NCBI RefSeq assembly: GCF_004011825.1
Contig: NZ_RKLO01000002.1
Location: 496,001-560,000, forward strand
Reading direction: 5' to 3'
From: Rhodococcus xishaensis
Lineage (GTDB): Bacteria > Actinomycetota > Actinomycetes > Mycobacteriales > Mycobacteriaceae
Length of the DNA stretch: 64,000 bases
Shown here: in pieces, positions 1 to 8,763 of the stretch
How the letters are laid out: each line of letters opens with the position of its first letter
How positions within the stretch are numbered: the first letter of the stretch is position 1
Program-made: the position numbers and the translations under genes
The notes under the pieces: generated by a model
Told to the model about the DNA's origin: nothing
The model's database searches: none
The model's input: the letters and a program-made list of their open reading frames with translations, nothing else

Positions 1-1033
1 GGTACAGCGCGTGCGCCGAGTCTTCCGTGGGGGCCGCGGCGAACCAGCCTGCGAGGTGCCGCAGCTGACTCTCGCGGCTCACGCCGCCCCGCCGGGCCTC
101 GGTTACCCGGCGTAGGAGAGAGAGTACGGCCGCGACGGCGCTCATCGTGCCCTCCCGCAGTCGATCAGACTCGCTCGGAGCGGACGCAGCGACGAACCAC
201 TGTGTCAGTCCCGACCAGCGTGTGCGCCAGTCGGACTCGCGATGCTCGCGAGGGAGGAAGACGCGTTCGTCACTTGCAGCGGCACGAGCGATCAGCGAGT
301 CGACTCCGGTTGCCTCCACGACCTCGATCGCGGTCGCAAGTCTCGGGGCGTACCGCGCGAGATCGGAACTGAACTCCCGCATGTGGCTGAGCAACGCGTC
401 CTTGTGGGTGAGGAACCCCTCAGGCGTGATCTCCGTGGTGCGGACCAAATCGCCGAGCATCAGGTAGAACTGCGCAGCGCGTGCGGCCATATCGGTGAGC
501 GTGGAATCGAGTCGTGCGAGCTTGCGGTAGATGAGATCGCCGTCCGCCCGCCGGTTCGCCTCAGCGAGTTCCTCGAGGTCTGCGAGCAAGTCCGGCAACG
601 CGAGCCGGGACAAGGTCGCGTCTTCGAGGCGGGCGCCCAGAAGGTCCTCGACCGCTCGGAACGCCAGGTAGCCGGCCTGACTGAACTGGTATACGAAGTG
701 ACGGTTCCGGTACTCGGCAAGCGTTGCGACACGGCTGCCGTCGTAGCTGCGCTCGAGAAGGCCCCATGAATGCAGTTGTTCGAGGAGGGGGGTGATCTCG
801 GCCGACGTCATGGCTGCGGCGGGATTGTCGCCCGCGATCCTGGTGAGGATATCCGCCGCATCGCCCGCGTGCAGGAGCACGACGTAGTTCGCTCGGGCGT
901 TGTCGAACGCCCTCAGCACCCACAGGTACTCGGCACGCTTCTCCGCGGTTGTGAAGGAGAACAGCCGCAACCGGTCCTCGTGCATGGCGAGATCGGCGTC
1001 CGCTGACAGCCGCGTGTCACCTGAATCGCTCAC
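1..1033 (-). CDS. jetA: Wadjet defence component JetA-like (DUF2397/TIGR02677), 3' part outside window
   Basis: An open frame runs from a GTG at 1033 to the left edge without a stop, giving the first 344 residues of a family usually near 500. The N-terminus (FTTAEKRAEYLWVLRAF), the segment VYQFSQAGYLAFRAVEDLLG and the later LTHKDALLSHMREFSSDLARYAPRLA are characteristic of TIGR02677 (DUF2397). In Wadjet systems this is the MukF/kleisin-like subunit that works with JetB, the SMC-like JetC and the Toprim nuclease JetD to recognise and cleave plasmid DNA; here that role is inferred from family membership. The start is supported by a -10-like TACGCT (1040-1045 on the minus strand) 6 nt upstream of the GTG, which suggests a leaderless transcript. 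The partner genes would lie to the left of the window. The family call is firm; completeness of the system cannot be seen. Confidence 0.82.
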   Translation of the reverse strand, partial: MSDSGDTRLSADADLAMHEDRLRLFSFTTAEKRAEYLWVLRAFDNARANYVVLLHAGDAADILTRIAGDNPAAAMTSAEITPLLEQLHSWGLLERSYDGSRVATLAEYRNRHFVYQFSQAGYLAFRAVEDLLGARLEDATLSRLALPDLLADLEELAEANRRADGDLIYRKLARLDSTLTDMAARAAQFYLMLGDLVRTTEITPEGFLTHKDALLSHMREFSSDLARYAPRLATAIEVVEATGVDSLIARAAASDERVFLPREHRESDWRTRWSGLTQWFVAASAPSESDRLREGTMSAVAAVLSLLRRVTEARRGGVSRESQLRHLAGWFAAAPTEDSAHALY

Positions 1034-1039
1034 CGTGCC

Positions 1040-1045
1040 AGCGTA
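1040..1045 (-). promoter_or_regulatory. -10 box for leaderless jetA
   Basis: TACGCT on the minus strand ends 6 nt before the GTG at 1033. It lies in the 49-bp gap after the upstream regulator gene, so jetA may be transcribed on its own as well as by read-through. Confidence 0.45.
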
Positions 1046-1082
1046 GGACGTCAGTGGGCGGACGAGCCAACACGTGGAGTGG

Positions 1083-2153
1083 TCACCGCGTACGCCGGAC
1101 GGGACGGCGCCACGCCGGCTCGTCTGTGGTCAACGTCGTGAGTAGGTACTCGGCAGCGTCCGGGTGCCGAAACGGCCCTGCGGCGAGATCTGCGTACGCA
1201 TGTGCCGGCGCGACGCAGCGCAACCCGTTGCGATACTGCATTCGCTCGAAAACCACCGCTGACCACGGGGTTGCAACCATCACGTCGGCTCCGCCGTCGA
1301 TCGGCCGAAGGTCCATCGCGGCCGCGAATGCGTCGACGTCGTCGGCGTACACCTCGAGCACCGCGGGCGTGGCGTAGTCCGTTGCGCCGATTCCGGTGAC
1401 TGCATATCCCGGATCGCCGTCGGTCGCTGCGAGTCGAGCCAGCAGGTCGTCGAGGCCGCCAGGTGCGGCGAAGCCTCTGGTCGGGCACGGTTTTCGATCT
1501 GCGGCCCAAGCGCGCAGCATATGGGGCCACCGCACATCGGTGATAGGGCCGCGCGGCAGCCGCGTCAGCAATTCGCGTTCGTAGAGCACCTCGACCACTC
1601 GGTACGCGGCACCGGTCGACGTTCCCGAGAGCTTGATGAGTTCTGGGACCGACATCTCGCCGACATAGTCCGCGAGCGCGCGCACGACACGTTCGGACGG
1701 CTCACCGGTGAGCACCCCCGACGGTCGCCCGGGGCCTCGCCAGGGGTCCGCGTCGGCGCCGCGGTTGCGCACCCAGATCGTGGGCCGCGTCGCGAGAAGA
1801 CTCACGTTGCCGGTGGCATCCCCATACGAGATGCCGTGGCCGTCCAGTTGTCGTCGTACCGGATCCGAGAGGTAGTGAGCACAGACGAATCCGCGGTCGC
1901 TGTCGGACAATTCGGAGGCGATGCGTGCGACGTCCCCGCTGAGCACGCCCTTGCGGGCGATGATCGCGTAGGAGACCGATTCGCCGTCCGGCGCGGTGAT
2001 CAGCAGGCGGTTCGGAGCGGCGGGGGAGCGGGGGCGATCCGAGGACATCGACCACCCGGGAGGTAGGTTCTCCTCGAGCCACGCCGCGGACCGGCGATAG
2101 ATGTCGATGCTGCGCTCGGGACGCGGATTCGGTGCAACGTCTGCCATGGTCAC
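1083..2153 (-). CDS. nuclease-fold plus winged-helix regulator (AbiEi/COG4861-like)
   Basis: A 356-residue protein. Residues about 1-130 resemble the restriction-endonuclease-like N-domain of COG4861-type proteins, including the conserved ISYGDATGNVSL and WVRNRG segments. Residues about 155-210 (SERVVRALADYVGEMSVPEL, then STGAAYRVVEVLYEREL) look like a winged helix. The C-terminal third (YAVTGIGATDYATPAVLEVY, later APAHAYADLAAGP) resembles the AbiEi effector-like region. The likely role is DNA binding and regulation; no catalytic site can be shown. The start GTG at 2153 is chosen because TATTGT (2161-2166, minus) lies 7 nt upstream; an in-frame ATG follows at 2147. It is 49 bp upstream of jetA on the same strand, which suggests a link with the defence locus. 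The function is an inference from fold and position. Confidence 0.62.
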   Translation of the reverse strand: MTMADVAPNPRPERSIDIYRRSAAWLEENLPPGWSMSSDRPRSPAAPNRLLITAPDGESVSYAIIARKGVLSGDVARIASELSDSDRGFVCAHYLSDPVRRQLDGHGISYGDATGNVSLLATRPTIWVRNRGADADPWRGPGRPSGVLTGEPSERVVRALADYVGEMSVPELIKLSGTSTGAAYRVVEVLYERELLTRLPRGPITDVRWPHMLRAWAADRKPCPTRGFAAPGGLDDLLARLAATDGDPGYAVTGIGATDYATPAVLEVYADDVDAFAAAMDLRPIDGGADVMVATPWSAVVFERMQYRNGLRCVAPAHAYADLAAGPFRHPDAAEYLLTTLTTDEPAWRRPVRRTR

Positions 2154-2160
2154 ATTCGCC

Positions 2161-2166
2161 ACAATA
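2161..2166 (-). promoter_or_regulatory. -10 box for leaderless regulator gene
   Basis: TATTGT on the minus strand lies 7 nt before the GTG at 2153. No Shine-Dalgarno sequence precedes either candidate start. Confidence 0.4.
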
Positions 2167-2271
2167 GACTCTCTGCATCTAACGGAACCATAAGATAAGC
2201 CGAATCGCTGCGGACTTCGGAAATTGCCTGGTGCGGACGATCGATTGGCTTTCGGCCCGGCCCGCGCCAGA

Positions 2272-2292
2272 CTACCGAGTAGAAATCGGTAG
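2272..2292. repeat. inverted repeat downstream of MFS gene
   Basis: CTACCGA and TCGGTAG form a perfect 7-bp inverted repeat around a 7-nt centre. It lies about 55 bp beyond the MFS stop and overlaps the 35-bp motif at 2285-2319. It could be a weak transcript end or a protein site; there is no T tract. Confidence 0.35.
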
Positions 2293-2319
2293 CGGACGGA
2301 AACATAGGAATACCAGAAC
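2285..2319. repeat. 35-bp dispersed motif, copy 1
   Basis: This segment matches 36548-36582 at 28 of 35 positions without gaps. Shared blocks are ATCGGTA, GGACGGAA, AGGAATAC and AGAAC. Both copies lie in non-coding DNA beyond the 3' end of a minus-strand gene. Confidence 0.6.
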
Positions 2320-2347
2320 TCGCACGCCAACGAAGACCGACCAGCCA

Positions 2348-3535
2348 CTACGGGCTGCCAGCCGGTTGTTTGGAGGAATCGGCCGTGTCGGACGGCCGGG
2401 GGCGTGGCATCAACAGTGGCGGCAGAACCGCCAGCAGCAGAGCCGGCAGCAGGAAGCTTAAGTCCGGGTGGACCGCGTACAGGGGAGTCAGCGCGATCGG
2501 TGCGAGTGCCGCTCCGGCAAACCGGAGGGCCTGCACGACCGACACGGCACCACCGCGGTTCACGCCGTCGGTGGTGAGGACCGCGGCATTGACGCCGACG
2601 AGGAGGAACTGGGCCGCGACGCCCGCGAGGAACCACGCGATGGCCGCAACAGCGGCGTAACCGACGGTGCCGGCGATCGCTACGAGCGCTGCACCGGCGG
2701 GGGCGCCGATCATGACCGCACGCGTGGCACCGACCCGGTCGATCAGCATGCCGACCGGGCGCGCGGCGAGGATGCCGGCGACGCCGAAACCGGTAATCAG
2801 CAGGCCGCGCGCGGCCGGACTGAACGCGAAGGCGTCCTCGGCACGGAAGGCCACGAGGAAGCCGAGCCCGCCGAGCGCGCCCCAACCGAGCAAGGCGACG
2901 ATCCCGACGCGGAGCACGGACAGCCGTAGCGCGTCGCGGAGCCTGGCGCCAGTGTCCGCCGGGATCTTGCGCGCCGCGTCAGGCAGGCCGATCGCCCCGA
3001 GTAGCCCTGCCACAAGGGCAATCGCGAGGAACGCCAGCCGCCAGTTGACCTCGGCCGCGAGTCCACCGATCAGCGGTGCGATCGACTGGCCGCCCGCCTG
3101 TAGAGCTCCGAAAGTGCCCAGTGCACGTCCGAGCTTCTGCTGCGAGGTCATCGCGGCGAGCGTGGCGATCAGGAGGGGAGTGGTGAAGGCATTCGCGCAG
3201 CCTTGAAGGATCCGAGCCGCGAGGAACATCTCGAGGGTCGGTGCCATGAAGCACGCCAACGAGGCGGCGAGATACACCCCGTAAGCGACGCGCACTGTCC
3301 GCATCCGCCCCCATCGAGCCCCGAGAGTCCCGGACACGAGCATGACGAGCGCGAAGGGCAGCAGGTAGGCCGTCAGGGACGTTGCGGCGGCTGCTGCGTC
3401 AACCCCGAGCCCGTCGCCGATCTCCGGCAACATCGACGTGACTACACCGGCGCCGAACGGCCCCAGGAAACCGCCCGCGTAGAGCGCGAAGAGCTGAAGT
3501 CGGGTACGAAGACCTGGCGTGATGCCCTCGGTCAT
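2348..3535 (-). CDS. MFS transporter
   Basis: A 395-residue protein with about 12 hydrophobic segments. It has the MFS loop 2-3 signature LGARWGRMRTVRVAYG after the second helix, and a related loop in the second half (ARPVGMLIDRVGATRAVMI). The length and layout fit drug/metabolite proton antiporters (DHA1-like), and it acts in the cytoplasmic membrane. The substrate cannot be predicted. It overlaps the upstream PAC2 gene by 4 bp (ATGA), so it is translationally coupled and transcribed from the PAC2 promoter. The C-terminal tail is short and Pro/Ser-rich. Confidence 0.85.
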   Translation of the reverse strand: MTEGITPGLRTRLQLFALYAGGFLGPFGAGVVTSMLPEIGDGLGVDAAAAATSLTAYLLPFALVMLVSGTLGARWGRMRTVRVAYGVYLAASLACFMAPTLEMFLAARILQGCANAFTTPLLIATLAAMTSQQKLGRALGTFGALQAGGQSIAPLIGGLAAEVNWRLAFLAIALVAGLLGAIGLPDAARKIPADTGARLRDALRLSVLRVGIVALLGWGALGGLGFLVAFRAEDAFAFSPAARGLLITGFGVAGILAARPVGMLIDRVGATRAVMIGAPAGAALVAIAGTVGYAAVAAIAWFLAGVAAQFLLVGVNAAVLTTDGVNRGGAVSVVQALRFAGAALAPIALTPLYAVHPDLSFLLPALLLAVLPPLLMPRPRPSDTADSSKQPAGSP

Positions 3536-4440
3536 GCTCCAAAGCGACCGGGCCCGCGGCGACGCAGGTAGCGCTCGAATTCGGCCGCCAGCGCGTCACC
3601 GTCGATCTTCGCGATCGCCTCCGAGATGCTGGTCTCGGCGTCGCCGCGTTCCTCGAGGGTGCGAACGTACTCGGCGATCTCCTCGTCGTCCCGGGTCATT
3701 TCGGACACGGATTCTTCCCAGTCCTCGGCCTGGGTCGGCAGGTCCCCGAGAGGCACCTCGACGTCCAGGACGTCCTCGACTCGTTGCAGCAGCGCCACGG
3801 TGGCCTTCGGGTTCGGTGGCTGGGACACGTAGTGGGGGACCGCCGCCCAGAACGAGACCGCCGGCACCCCGGCCTTCACACACGCATCCTGCAGGACCCC
3901 GGCGATTCCCGTCGGTCCCTCGTAACGGGAGTGCTCCAGATTGAAGCGCTCGGCTGCCTCGGCGCTGTAGGCGGTGCCGGTGACCGGAACCGGTCGACTG
4001 TGGGGGGTGTCGGCGAGAAGGGCACCGAGGATGACTACGGTGTGGACGCCGAGTTCCTCGACGAACTCGAGCAACTCGGCGCAGTAGCTGCGCCAGCGCA
4101 TGTTCGGCTCGATGCCGCGGAGCAGGAGTACGTCGCGATCGCTACCGGGTGGAGTGCACAACGACAATTGTGTGGTGGGCCACACGATCTCCCGGGTCAC
4201 GCCGTCTATCTGCCGGACCACAGGGCGATTGACCTGGTAGTCGTAGTAGTCCTCGGTGTCGAGTTCGGCCAGCGGCTTGGCGTCCCACATGAGCTCTAGG
4301 TGCTCGACAGCACCGCTCGCGGCGTCGCCCGCGTCGTTCCAGCCTTCGAAGGCTGCGATCAGGATGGGATCGCGCAAGGTAGGCACTTCCACATCTGTAC
4401 TGTCCGATGCGGCGGTGTCGCGGGACTCGGGGGAACTCAC
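3532..4440 (-). CDS. PAC2 family protein
   Basis: A 302-residue protein of the PAC2 (proteasome assembly chaperone 2-like) family. Typical features are PILIAAFEGWNDAGDAASGA near residue 25, the segment around GIEPNMRWRSYC, VILGALLADTPHSRPVPVTG and a charged C-terminal helix. Eukaryotic PAC2 helps assemble the 20S proteasome; the role of actinobacterial homologues is not established, although they occur in proteasome-bearing genomes such as this one. The start is a GTG with TAGGCT (4447-4452, minus) 6 nt upstream, so it is probably leaderless. It is divergent from metH with 51 bp between the starts and coupled to the downstream MFS gene. Confidence 0.85.
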   Translation of the reverse strand: MSSPESRDTAASDSTDVEVPTLRDPILIAAFEGWNDAGDAASGAVEHLELMWDAKPLAELDTEDYYDYQVNRPVVRQIDGVTREIVWPTTQLSLCTPPGSDRDVLLLRGIEPNMRWRSYCAELLEFVEELGVHTVVILGALLADTPHSRPVPVTGTAYSAEAAERFNLEHSRYEGPTGIAGVLQDACVKAGVPAVSFWAAVPHYVSQPPNPKATVALLQRVEDVLDVEVPLGDLPTQAEDWEESVSEMTRDDEEIAEYVRTLEERGDAETSISEAIAKIDGDALAAEFERYLRRRGPGRFGA

Positions 4441-4446
4441 GTACCC

Positions 4447-4452
4447 AGCCTA
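4447..4452 (-). promoter_or_regulatory. -10 box for leaderless PAC2 gene
   Basis: TAGGCT on the minus strand, 6 nt before the GTG at 4440. The same hexamer precedes dop, pafB, the PPOX gene and tldD at the same distance. Confidence 0.5.
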
Positions 4453-4478
4453 CGACCAGCTACCGTCGAGCCGCCCAC

Positions 4479-4484
4479 TACTCT
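4479..4484 (+). promoter_or_regulatory. -10 box for leaderless metH
   Basis: TACTCT lies 7 nt before the ATG at 4492. No cobalamin riboswitch fits in the 51-bp gap to the divergent PAC2 gene. Confidence 0.45.
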
Positions 4485-4491
4485 GGGCGGC

Positions 4492-7400
4492 ATGTCTGCA
4501 CCATTCCACTCTGCCCTGCTCGATGCGCTGACCCAGCGTGTTGTGATCGGCGACGGCGCCATGGGCACGATGCTGCAGGCCGCGGATCTGACTCTTGACG
4601 ATTTCCGCGGACTCGAGGGCTGCAACGAGATTCTGAACGAGACTCGCCCGGACGTCCTCCGCGACATCCATCGCGCATACTTCGAGGCCGGCGCGGACGC
4701 GGTCGAAACCAACACCTTCGGCTGCAACCTCCCGAACCTCGCCGACTACGACATCGCTCATCGCATCCGGGATCTGTCCGAGCGCGGCACCCGTCTCGCA
4801 CGTGAGGTCGCCGACGATATGGGACCGGGCCGTGACGGCATGCCACGGTTCGTGCTGGGCTCGATGGGTCCGGGTACCAAGCTGCCCACTCTCGGGCACG
4901 CGCCGTTCGGGGTGCTGCGCGACGCGTACACCGAGTCGGCCCTCGGAATGATCGAGGGTGGTGCCGACGCAATCCTGATCGAGACCTGCCAGGACCTGCT
5001 CCAGGTGAAAGCCGCGATCATCGGCAGCCAGAATGCTATGGAGAGGCTCGGCCGTAGACTTCCGATCATCACTCACGTCACCGTGGAGACGACCGGAACC
5101 ATGCTCCTCGGCAGCGAGATCGGTGCGGCGCTGACCGCGCTGGAACCGCTCGGGGTCGACATGATCGGTCTGAACTGCGCCACTGGTCCCGACGAGATGA
5201 GCGAGCACCTGCGGCACCTGTCGCGGCACTCGAAGCTTCCGGTGTCGGTCATGCCGAACGCCGGTTTGCCGCAACTCGGTCCGAACGGGGCCGAGTACCC
5301 GCTGACGGCTGAGGAACTCGCGGTCGCCCTGGCCGGCTTCGTCGGCGAGTTCGGACTTTCACTCGTCGGCGGCTGCTGCGGTACGACACCCGAGCACATT
5401 CGCCAGGTTGCCGACGCCGTCCGTCAGGTCGAGCAGGCACAGCGCAACCCGCAGCCGGAGGACGGCACGTCGTCGCTGTACCAGTCCGTGCCGTTCCGGC
5501 AGGACGCGAGCATTCTGATGATCGGCGAGCGCACGAACAGCAACGGCTCCAAGGCGTTCCGCGAGGCGATGATCAGCGAGGACTACCAGAAGTGCCTCGA
5601 TATCGCGAAGGAACAGACCCGTGACGGCGCGCACATGCTCGACCTCAACGTCGACTATGTCGGTCGCGACGGTGCCGCCGACATGGCTGCACTCGCAAGC
5701 CGTTTCGCGACCGCTTCGACACTCCCGATCATGCTCGACTCCACCGAGCCCGACGTGTTGAGCGCCGGCCTCGAACACCTGGGCGGCCGGTGCGCGGTCA
5801 ACTCGGTGAACTACGAGGACGGCGACGGACCGGACTCGCGCTTCCAGCGCATCATGACGCTGGTCAAGCGGCACGGTGCTGCGGTCGTCGGGCTCACGAT
5901 CGATGAGGAGGGACAGGCTCGCACCGCCGAGCACAAGGTGCGCATCGCCGAACGGTTGATCAACGACATCACCACCAACTGGGGGCTCGCTCAGTCGGAC
6001 ATCATCATCGACGCGTTGACGTTCCCGATCTCCACTGGGCAGGAGGAGGTGCGGCGCGACGGCATCGAGACCATCGAGGCGATTCGCGAGATCAAGCGAC
6101 GCTTCCCCGACGTCCATTTCACGCTCGGAATCTCGAACATCTCCTTCGGCTTGAATCCTGCTGCGCGCCAGGTGCTCAACTCGGTGTTCCTGCACGAGTG
6201 CACTGCGGTGGGCCTCGACACGGCGATCGTGCACGCGTCGAAGATCCTGCCGATGGCGCGGATCCCGGAGGAACAGCGCGAGACGGCGCTCGACCTGGTC
6301 TACGACCGCCGCCGTGAGGACTACGACCCGCTGCAGAAGCTGATGGAACTGTTCGAGGGCGTCTCGGCGGCATCGGCGCGCGAGTCGCGGGCCGAGGAGT
6401 TGGCGGCGCTACCGCTGTTCGAGCGGCTGGAACGCCGCATCGTCGACGGCGAACGCAACGGCCTCGAAGCCGACCTCGACGCCGCGATGCTCGAGCGTCC
6501 GCCACTCGAGATCATCAACGAGACGCTGCTGTCGGGCATGAAGACCGTCGGCGAGCTGTTCGGCTCGGGGCAGATGCAGCTGCCGTTCGTGCTGCAGTCC
6601 GCCGAGGTGATGAAGGCCGCGGTGGCCTACCTCGAGCCGCACATGGAGTCCACCGGCGACGAAGGCAAGGGCCGGATCGTGCTCGCCACAGTCAAGGGCG
6701 ACGTGCACGACATCGGCAAGAACCTCGTCGACATCATCCTGTCCAACAACGGGTACGAGGTCGTCAATATCGGAATCAAGCAGCCGATCGCAACGATCCT
6801 GGACACCGCAGTCGACAAGAAGGCGGATGTCATCGGCATGTCCGGTCTGCTCGTGAAGTCGACCGTGGTGATGAAGGAAAACCTCGAGGAACTCAACGCC
6901 AAGGGCGTCGCAGAGCAGTTCCCGGTCCTCCTCGGCGGCGCGGCGCTGACCCGGTCGTACGTGGAGAACGACCTGTCCGAGATCTATCAGGGGCAGGTGT
7001 CGTATGCGCGGGACGCATTCGAGGGCCTGCACCTGATGGACAACATCATGGCGACCAAGCGAGGCGAGGGACCTGACCCGGACAGCCCCGAAGCGTTGGC
7101 GGCCGAGAAGAAAGCGGCCGAACGCAAGGCGCGCCACGAGAAGTCCAGGCGCATCGCAGAGAAGCGTAAGGCCGCCGAGACGCCCGTGGAGATTCCGGAG
7201 CGCTCCGACGTGGCGACCGACATCGATGTTCCGACGCCGCCCTTCTGGGGTACCCGCATCGTCAAGGGTGTGGCCCTCGCCGAGTACTCGGGACTGCTCG
7301 ACGAGCGGGCCCTGTTCCTCGGCCAGTGGGGACTGCGTGGCCAGCGTGCCGGGGACGGGCCGACGTACGAGGAACTGGTCGAGACCGAGGGGCGTCCACG

Positions 7401-8061
7401 GCTGCGCTACTGGCTGGACCGCCTGAGCACCGAGGGTGTTCTACACCACGCAGCCGTGGTGTACGGGTACTTCCCGGCCGTCTCGGAGGGCGACGATGTG
7501 ATCGTGCTCACCGAGGCCGATCGGGATGCGCCGGAACGCTTCCGGTTCACCTTCCCGCGCCAGCAGCGTGGCCGTTTCCTGTGTATCGCGGACTTCGTGC
7601 GGTCCCGCCGGGACGCTCGGGCACGAGGTGATGTGGACGTGCTGCCGATGAACCTGGTGACGATGGGGCAGCCGATCGCCGACTTCGCGAACGAGTTGTT
7701 CGCGGAGAACCGCTACCGGGACTACCTCGAGGTCCATGGCATCGGTGTCCAGCTCACCGAGGCATTGGCCGAATACTGGCATCGACGGGTTCGTGAGGAA
7801 CTGATCATGCCGGGCGGTCACAAGGTCGCCGAGGAGGACCCGTCGAACGTCGAGGACTTCTTCAAACTCGGATACCGCGGCGCGCGTTACTCGTTCGGCT
7901 ACGGTGCCTGCCCCAATCTCGATGACCGGCGCAAGCTCGTCGCGCTCCTCGAACCCGGGCGGATCGGCGTCGAGCTGTCCGAGGAAGTGCAGTTACATCC
8001 CGAGCAGTCCACTGACGCGTTCGTCCTGCACCACCCGGAGGCAAAGTACTTCAATGTCTAA
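4492..8061 (+). CDS. metH: cobalamin-dependent methionine synthase
   Basis: A 1189-residue, full-length MetH. It transfers a methyl group from methyltetrahydrofolate through cobalamin to homocysteine. The N-terminal homocysteine domain carries the zinc ligands Cys229 (LNCATG) and Cys295-Cys296 (GGCCGTTP). The folate (pterin) domain starts near residue 340 (SILMIGERTNSNGSKAFRE). The cobalamin domain has GDVHDIGKN with axial ligand His739. A Lys/Ala-rich linker leads to the C-terminal AdoMet activation domain, which ends in HPEAKYFNV. The ATG at 4492 is chosen over upstream in-frame codons because MSAPFHSALLDAL aligns with the family N-terminus and a -10 box sits 7 nt before it. The HAD gene overlaps its 3' end by 8 bp. 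Its cofactor may be supplied by the cob genes at 33.6-44 kb. Confidence 0.97.
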   Translation: MSAPFHSALLDALTQRVVIGDGAMGTMLQAADLTLDDFRGLEGCNEILNETRPDVLRDIHRAYFEAGADAVETNTFGCNLPNLADYDIAHRIRDLSERGTRLAREVADDMGPGRDGMPRFVLGSMGPGTKLPTLGHAPFGVLRDAYTESALGMIEGGADAILIETCQDLLQVKAAIIGSQNAMERLGRRLPIITHVTVETTGTMLLGSEIGAALTALEPLGVDMIGLNCATGPDEMSEHLRHLSRHSKLPVSVMPNAGLPQLGPNGAEYPLTAEELAVALAGFVGEFGLSLVGGCCGTTPEHIRQVADAVRQVEQAQRNPQPEDGTSSLYQSVPFRQDASILMIGERTNSNGSKAFREAMISEDYQKCLDIAKEQTRDGAHMLDLNVDYVGRDGAADMAALASRFATASTLPIMLDSTEPDVLSAGLEHLGGRCAVNSVNYEDGDGPDSRFQRIMTLVKRHGAAVVGLTIDEEGQARTAEHKVRIAERLINDITTNWGLAQSDIIIDALTFPISTGQEEVRRDGIETIEAIREIKRRFPDVHFTLGISNISFGLNPAARQVLNSVFLHECTAVGLDTAIVHASKILPMARIPEEQRETALDLVYDRRREDYDPLQKLMELFEGVSAASARESRAEELAALPLFERLERRIVDGERNGLEADLDAAMLERPPLEIINETLLSGMKTVGELFGSGQMQLPFVLQSAEVMKAAVAYLEPHMESTGDEGKGRIVLATVKGDVHDIGKNLVDIILSNNGYEVVNIGIKQPIATILDTAVDKKADVIGMSGLLVKSTVVMKENLEELNAKGVAEQFPVLLGGAALTRSYVENDLSEIYQGQVSYARDAFEGLHLMDNIMATKRGEGPDPDSPEALAAEKKAAERKARHEKSRRIAEKRKAAETPVEIPERSDVATDIDVPTPPFWGTRIVKGVALAEYSGLLDERALFLGQWGLRGQRAGDGPTYEELVETEGRPRLRYWLDRLSTEGVLHHAAVVYGYFPAVSEGDDVIVLTEADRDAPERFRFTFPRQQRGRFLCIADFVRSRRDARARGDVDVLPMNLVTMGQPIADFANELFAENRYRDYLEVHGIGVQLTEALAEYWHRRVREELIMPGGHKVAEEDPSNVEDFFKLGYRGARYSFGYGACPNLDDRRKLVALLEPGRIGVELSEEVQLHPEQSTDAFVLHHPEAKYFNV

Positions 8062-8761
8062 TCCCGCCTGTACGCCGAACACCGTCTCGACCCGTTCACT
8101 GCGTGCGGTCCTTTGGGACATGGACGGCACGCTGCTCGAGTCCGAGAAGCTGTGGGACGTGGGCATGGCCGAGCTGTCGTTGCGCCTCGGCGGCCCGATG
8201 TCGGAACAGACCCGTCTCGCGACGCTCGGCGCGGCGAGTCCGGACGCGATCGCGACCCTGTTCGCGTCCCTCGACCTCGATGCACGGCCGCAGGCCCTCG
8301 CCGACGCCAAGCGTTGGCTGTACGGCCGGATGGGGGAACTGTTCGAGGCCGGGCTGCCATGGCGACCCGGTGCACCGCAGGCACTCCGAATGGTGCGGTC
8401 GACCGGGCTCGGGACCGCGTTGGTGACGAACACCGAGCGCGAGCTGTGCGAGTTCGCGCTCGACACCCTCGGTCGCGAGCACTTCGACCATTCGGTGTGC
8501 GGTGACGAAGTTCCTTCGGGCAAGCCCGATCCGGCGGCCTACCTTCGTGCAGCGGAACTGCTGGGGGTGGACCCGGCGGACTGCCTGGCGGTGGAGGACT
8601 CGCCGACGGGTGCCGCCGCTGCCGACGCCGCCGGTTGCACGGTGCTGGTGATCCCGTCCGTCGCGGCAGTGCCCGAGTCGCCGCGCCGGATCTTTCGCTC
8701 CACACTCGAGGGGCTGACCTCGACGGATCTGCACGATCTGCATGGGCGGAAGGCGACATAG
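8054..8761 (+). CDS. HAD-superfamily hydrolase (beta-phosphoglucomutase-like)
   Basis: A 235-residue HAD phosphatase. Motif I is [10 protein letters not shown] near residue 20, where the first Asp is the nucleophile. Motif II is VTNTERE, motif III SGKPDP and motif [10 protein letters not shown] helical cap between motifs I and II places it in the subfamily I group with phosphoglycolate phosphatase and beta-phosphoglucomutase. The substrate is unknown. The ATG at 8054 overlaps the metH stop by 8 bp, so translation is likely coupled. The same arrangement follows metH in related genomes as I recall. Confidence 0.88.
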   Translation: MSNPACTPNTVSTRSLRAVLWDMDGTLLESEKLWDVGMAELSLRLGGPMSEQTRLATLGAASPDAIATLFASLDLDARPQALADAKRWLYGRMGELFEAGLPWRPGAPQALRMVRSTGLGTALVTNTERELCEFALDTLGREHFDHSVCGDEVPSGKPDPAAYLRAAELLGVDPADCLAVEDSPTGAAAADAAGCTVLVIPSVAAVPESPRRIFRSTLEGLTSTDLHDLHGRKAT

Positions 8762-8763
8762 CG

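Noticed and set aside
4441-4491. Cobalamin riboswitch in front of metH
   Set aside because: The divergent gap is only 51 bp and lacks the conserved riboswitch core; a leaderless -10 box explains it better.
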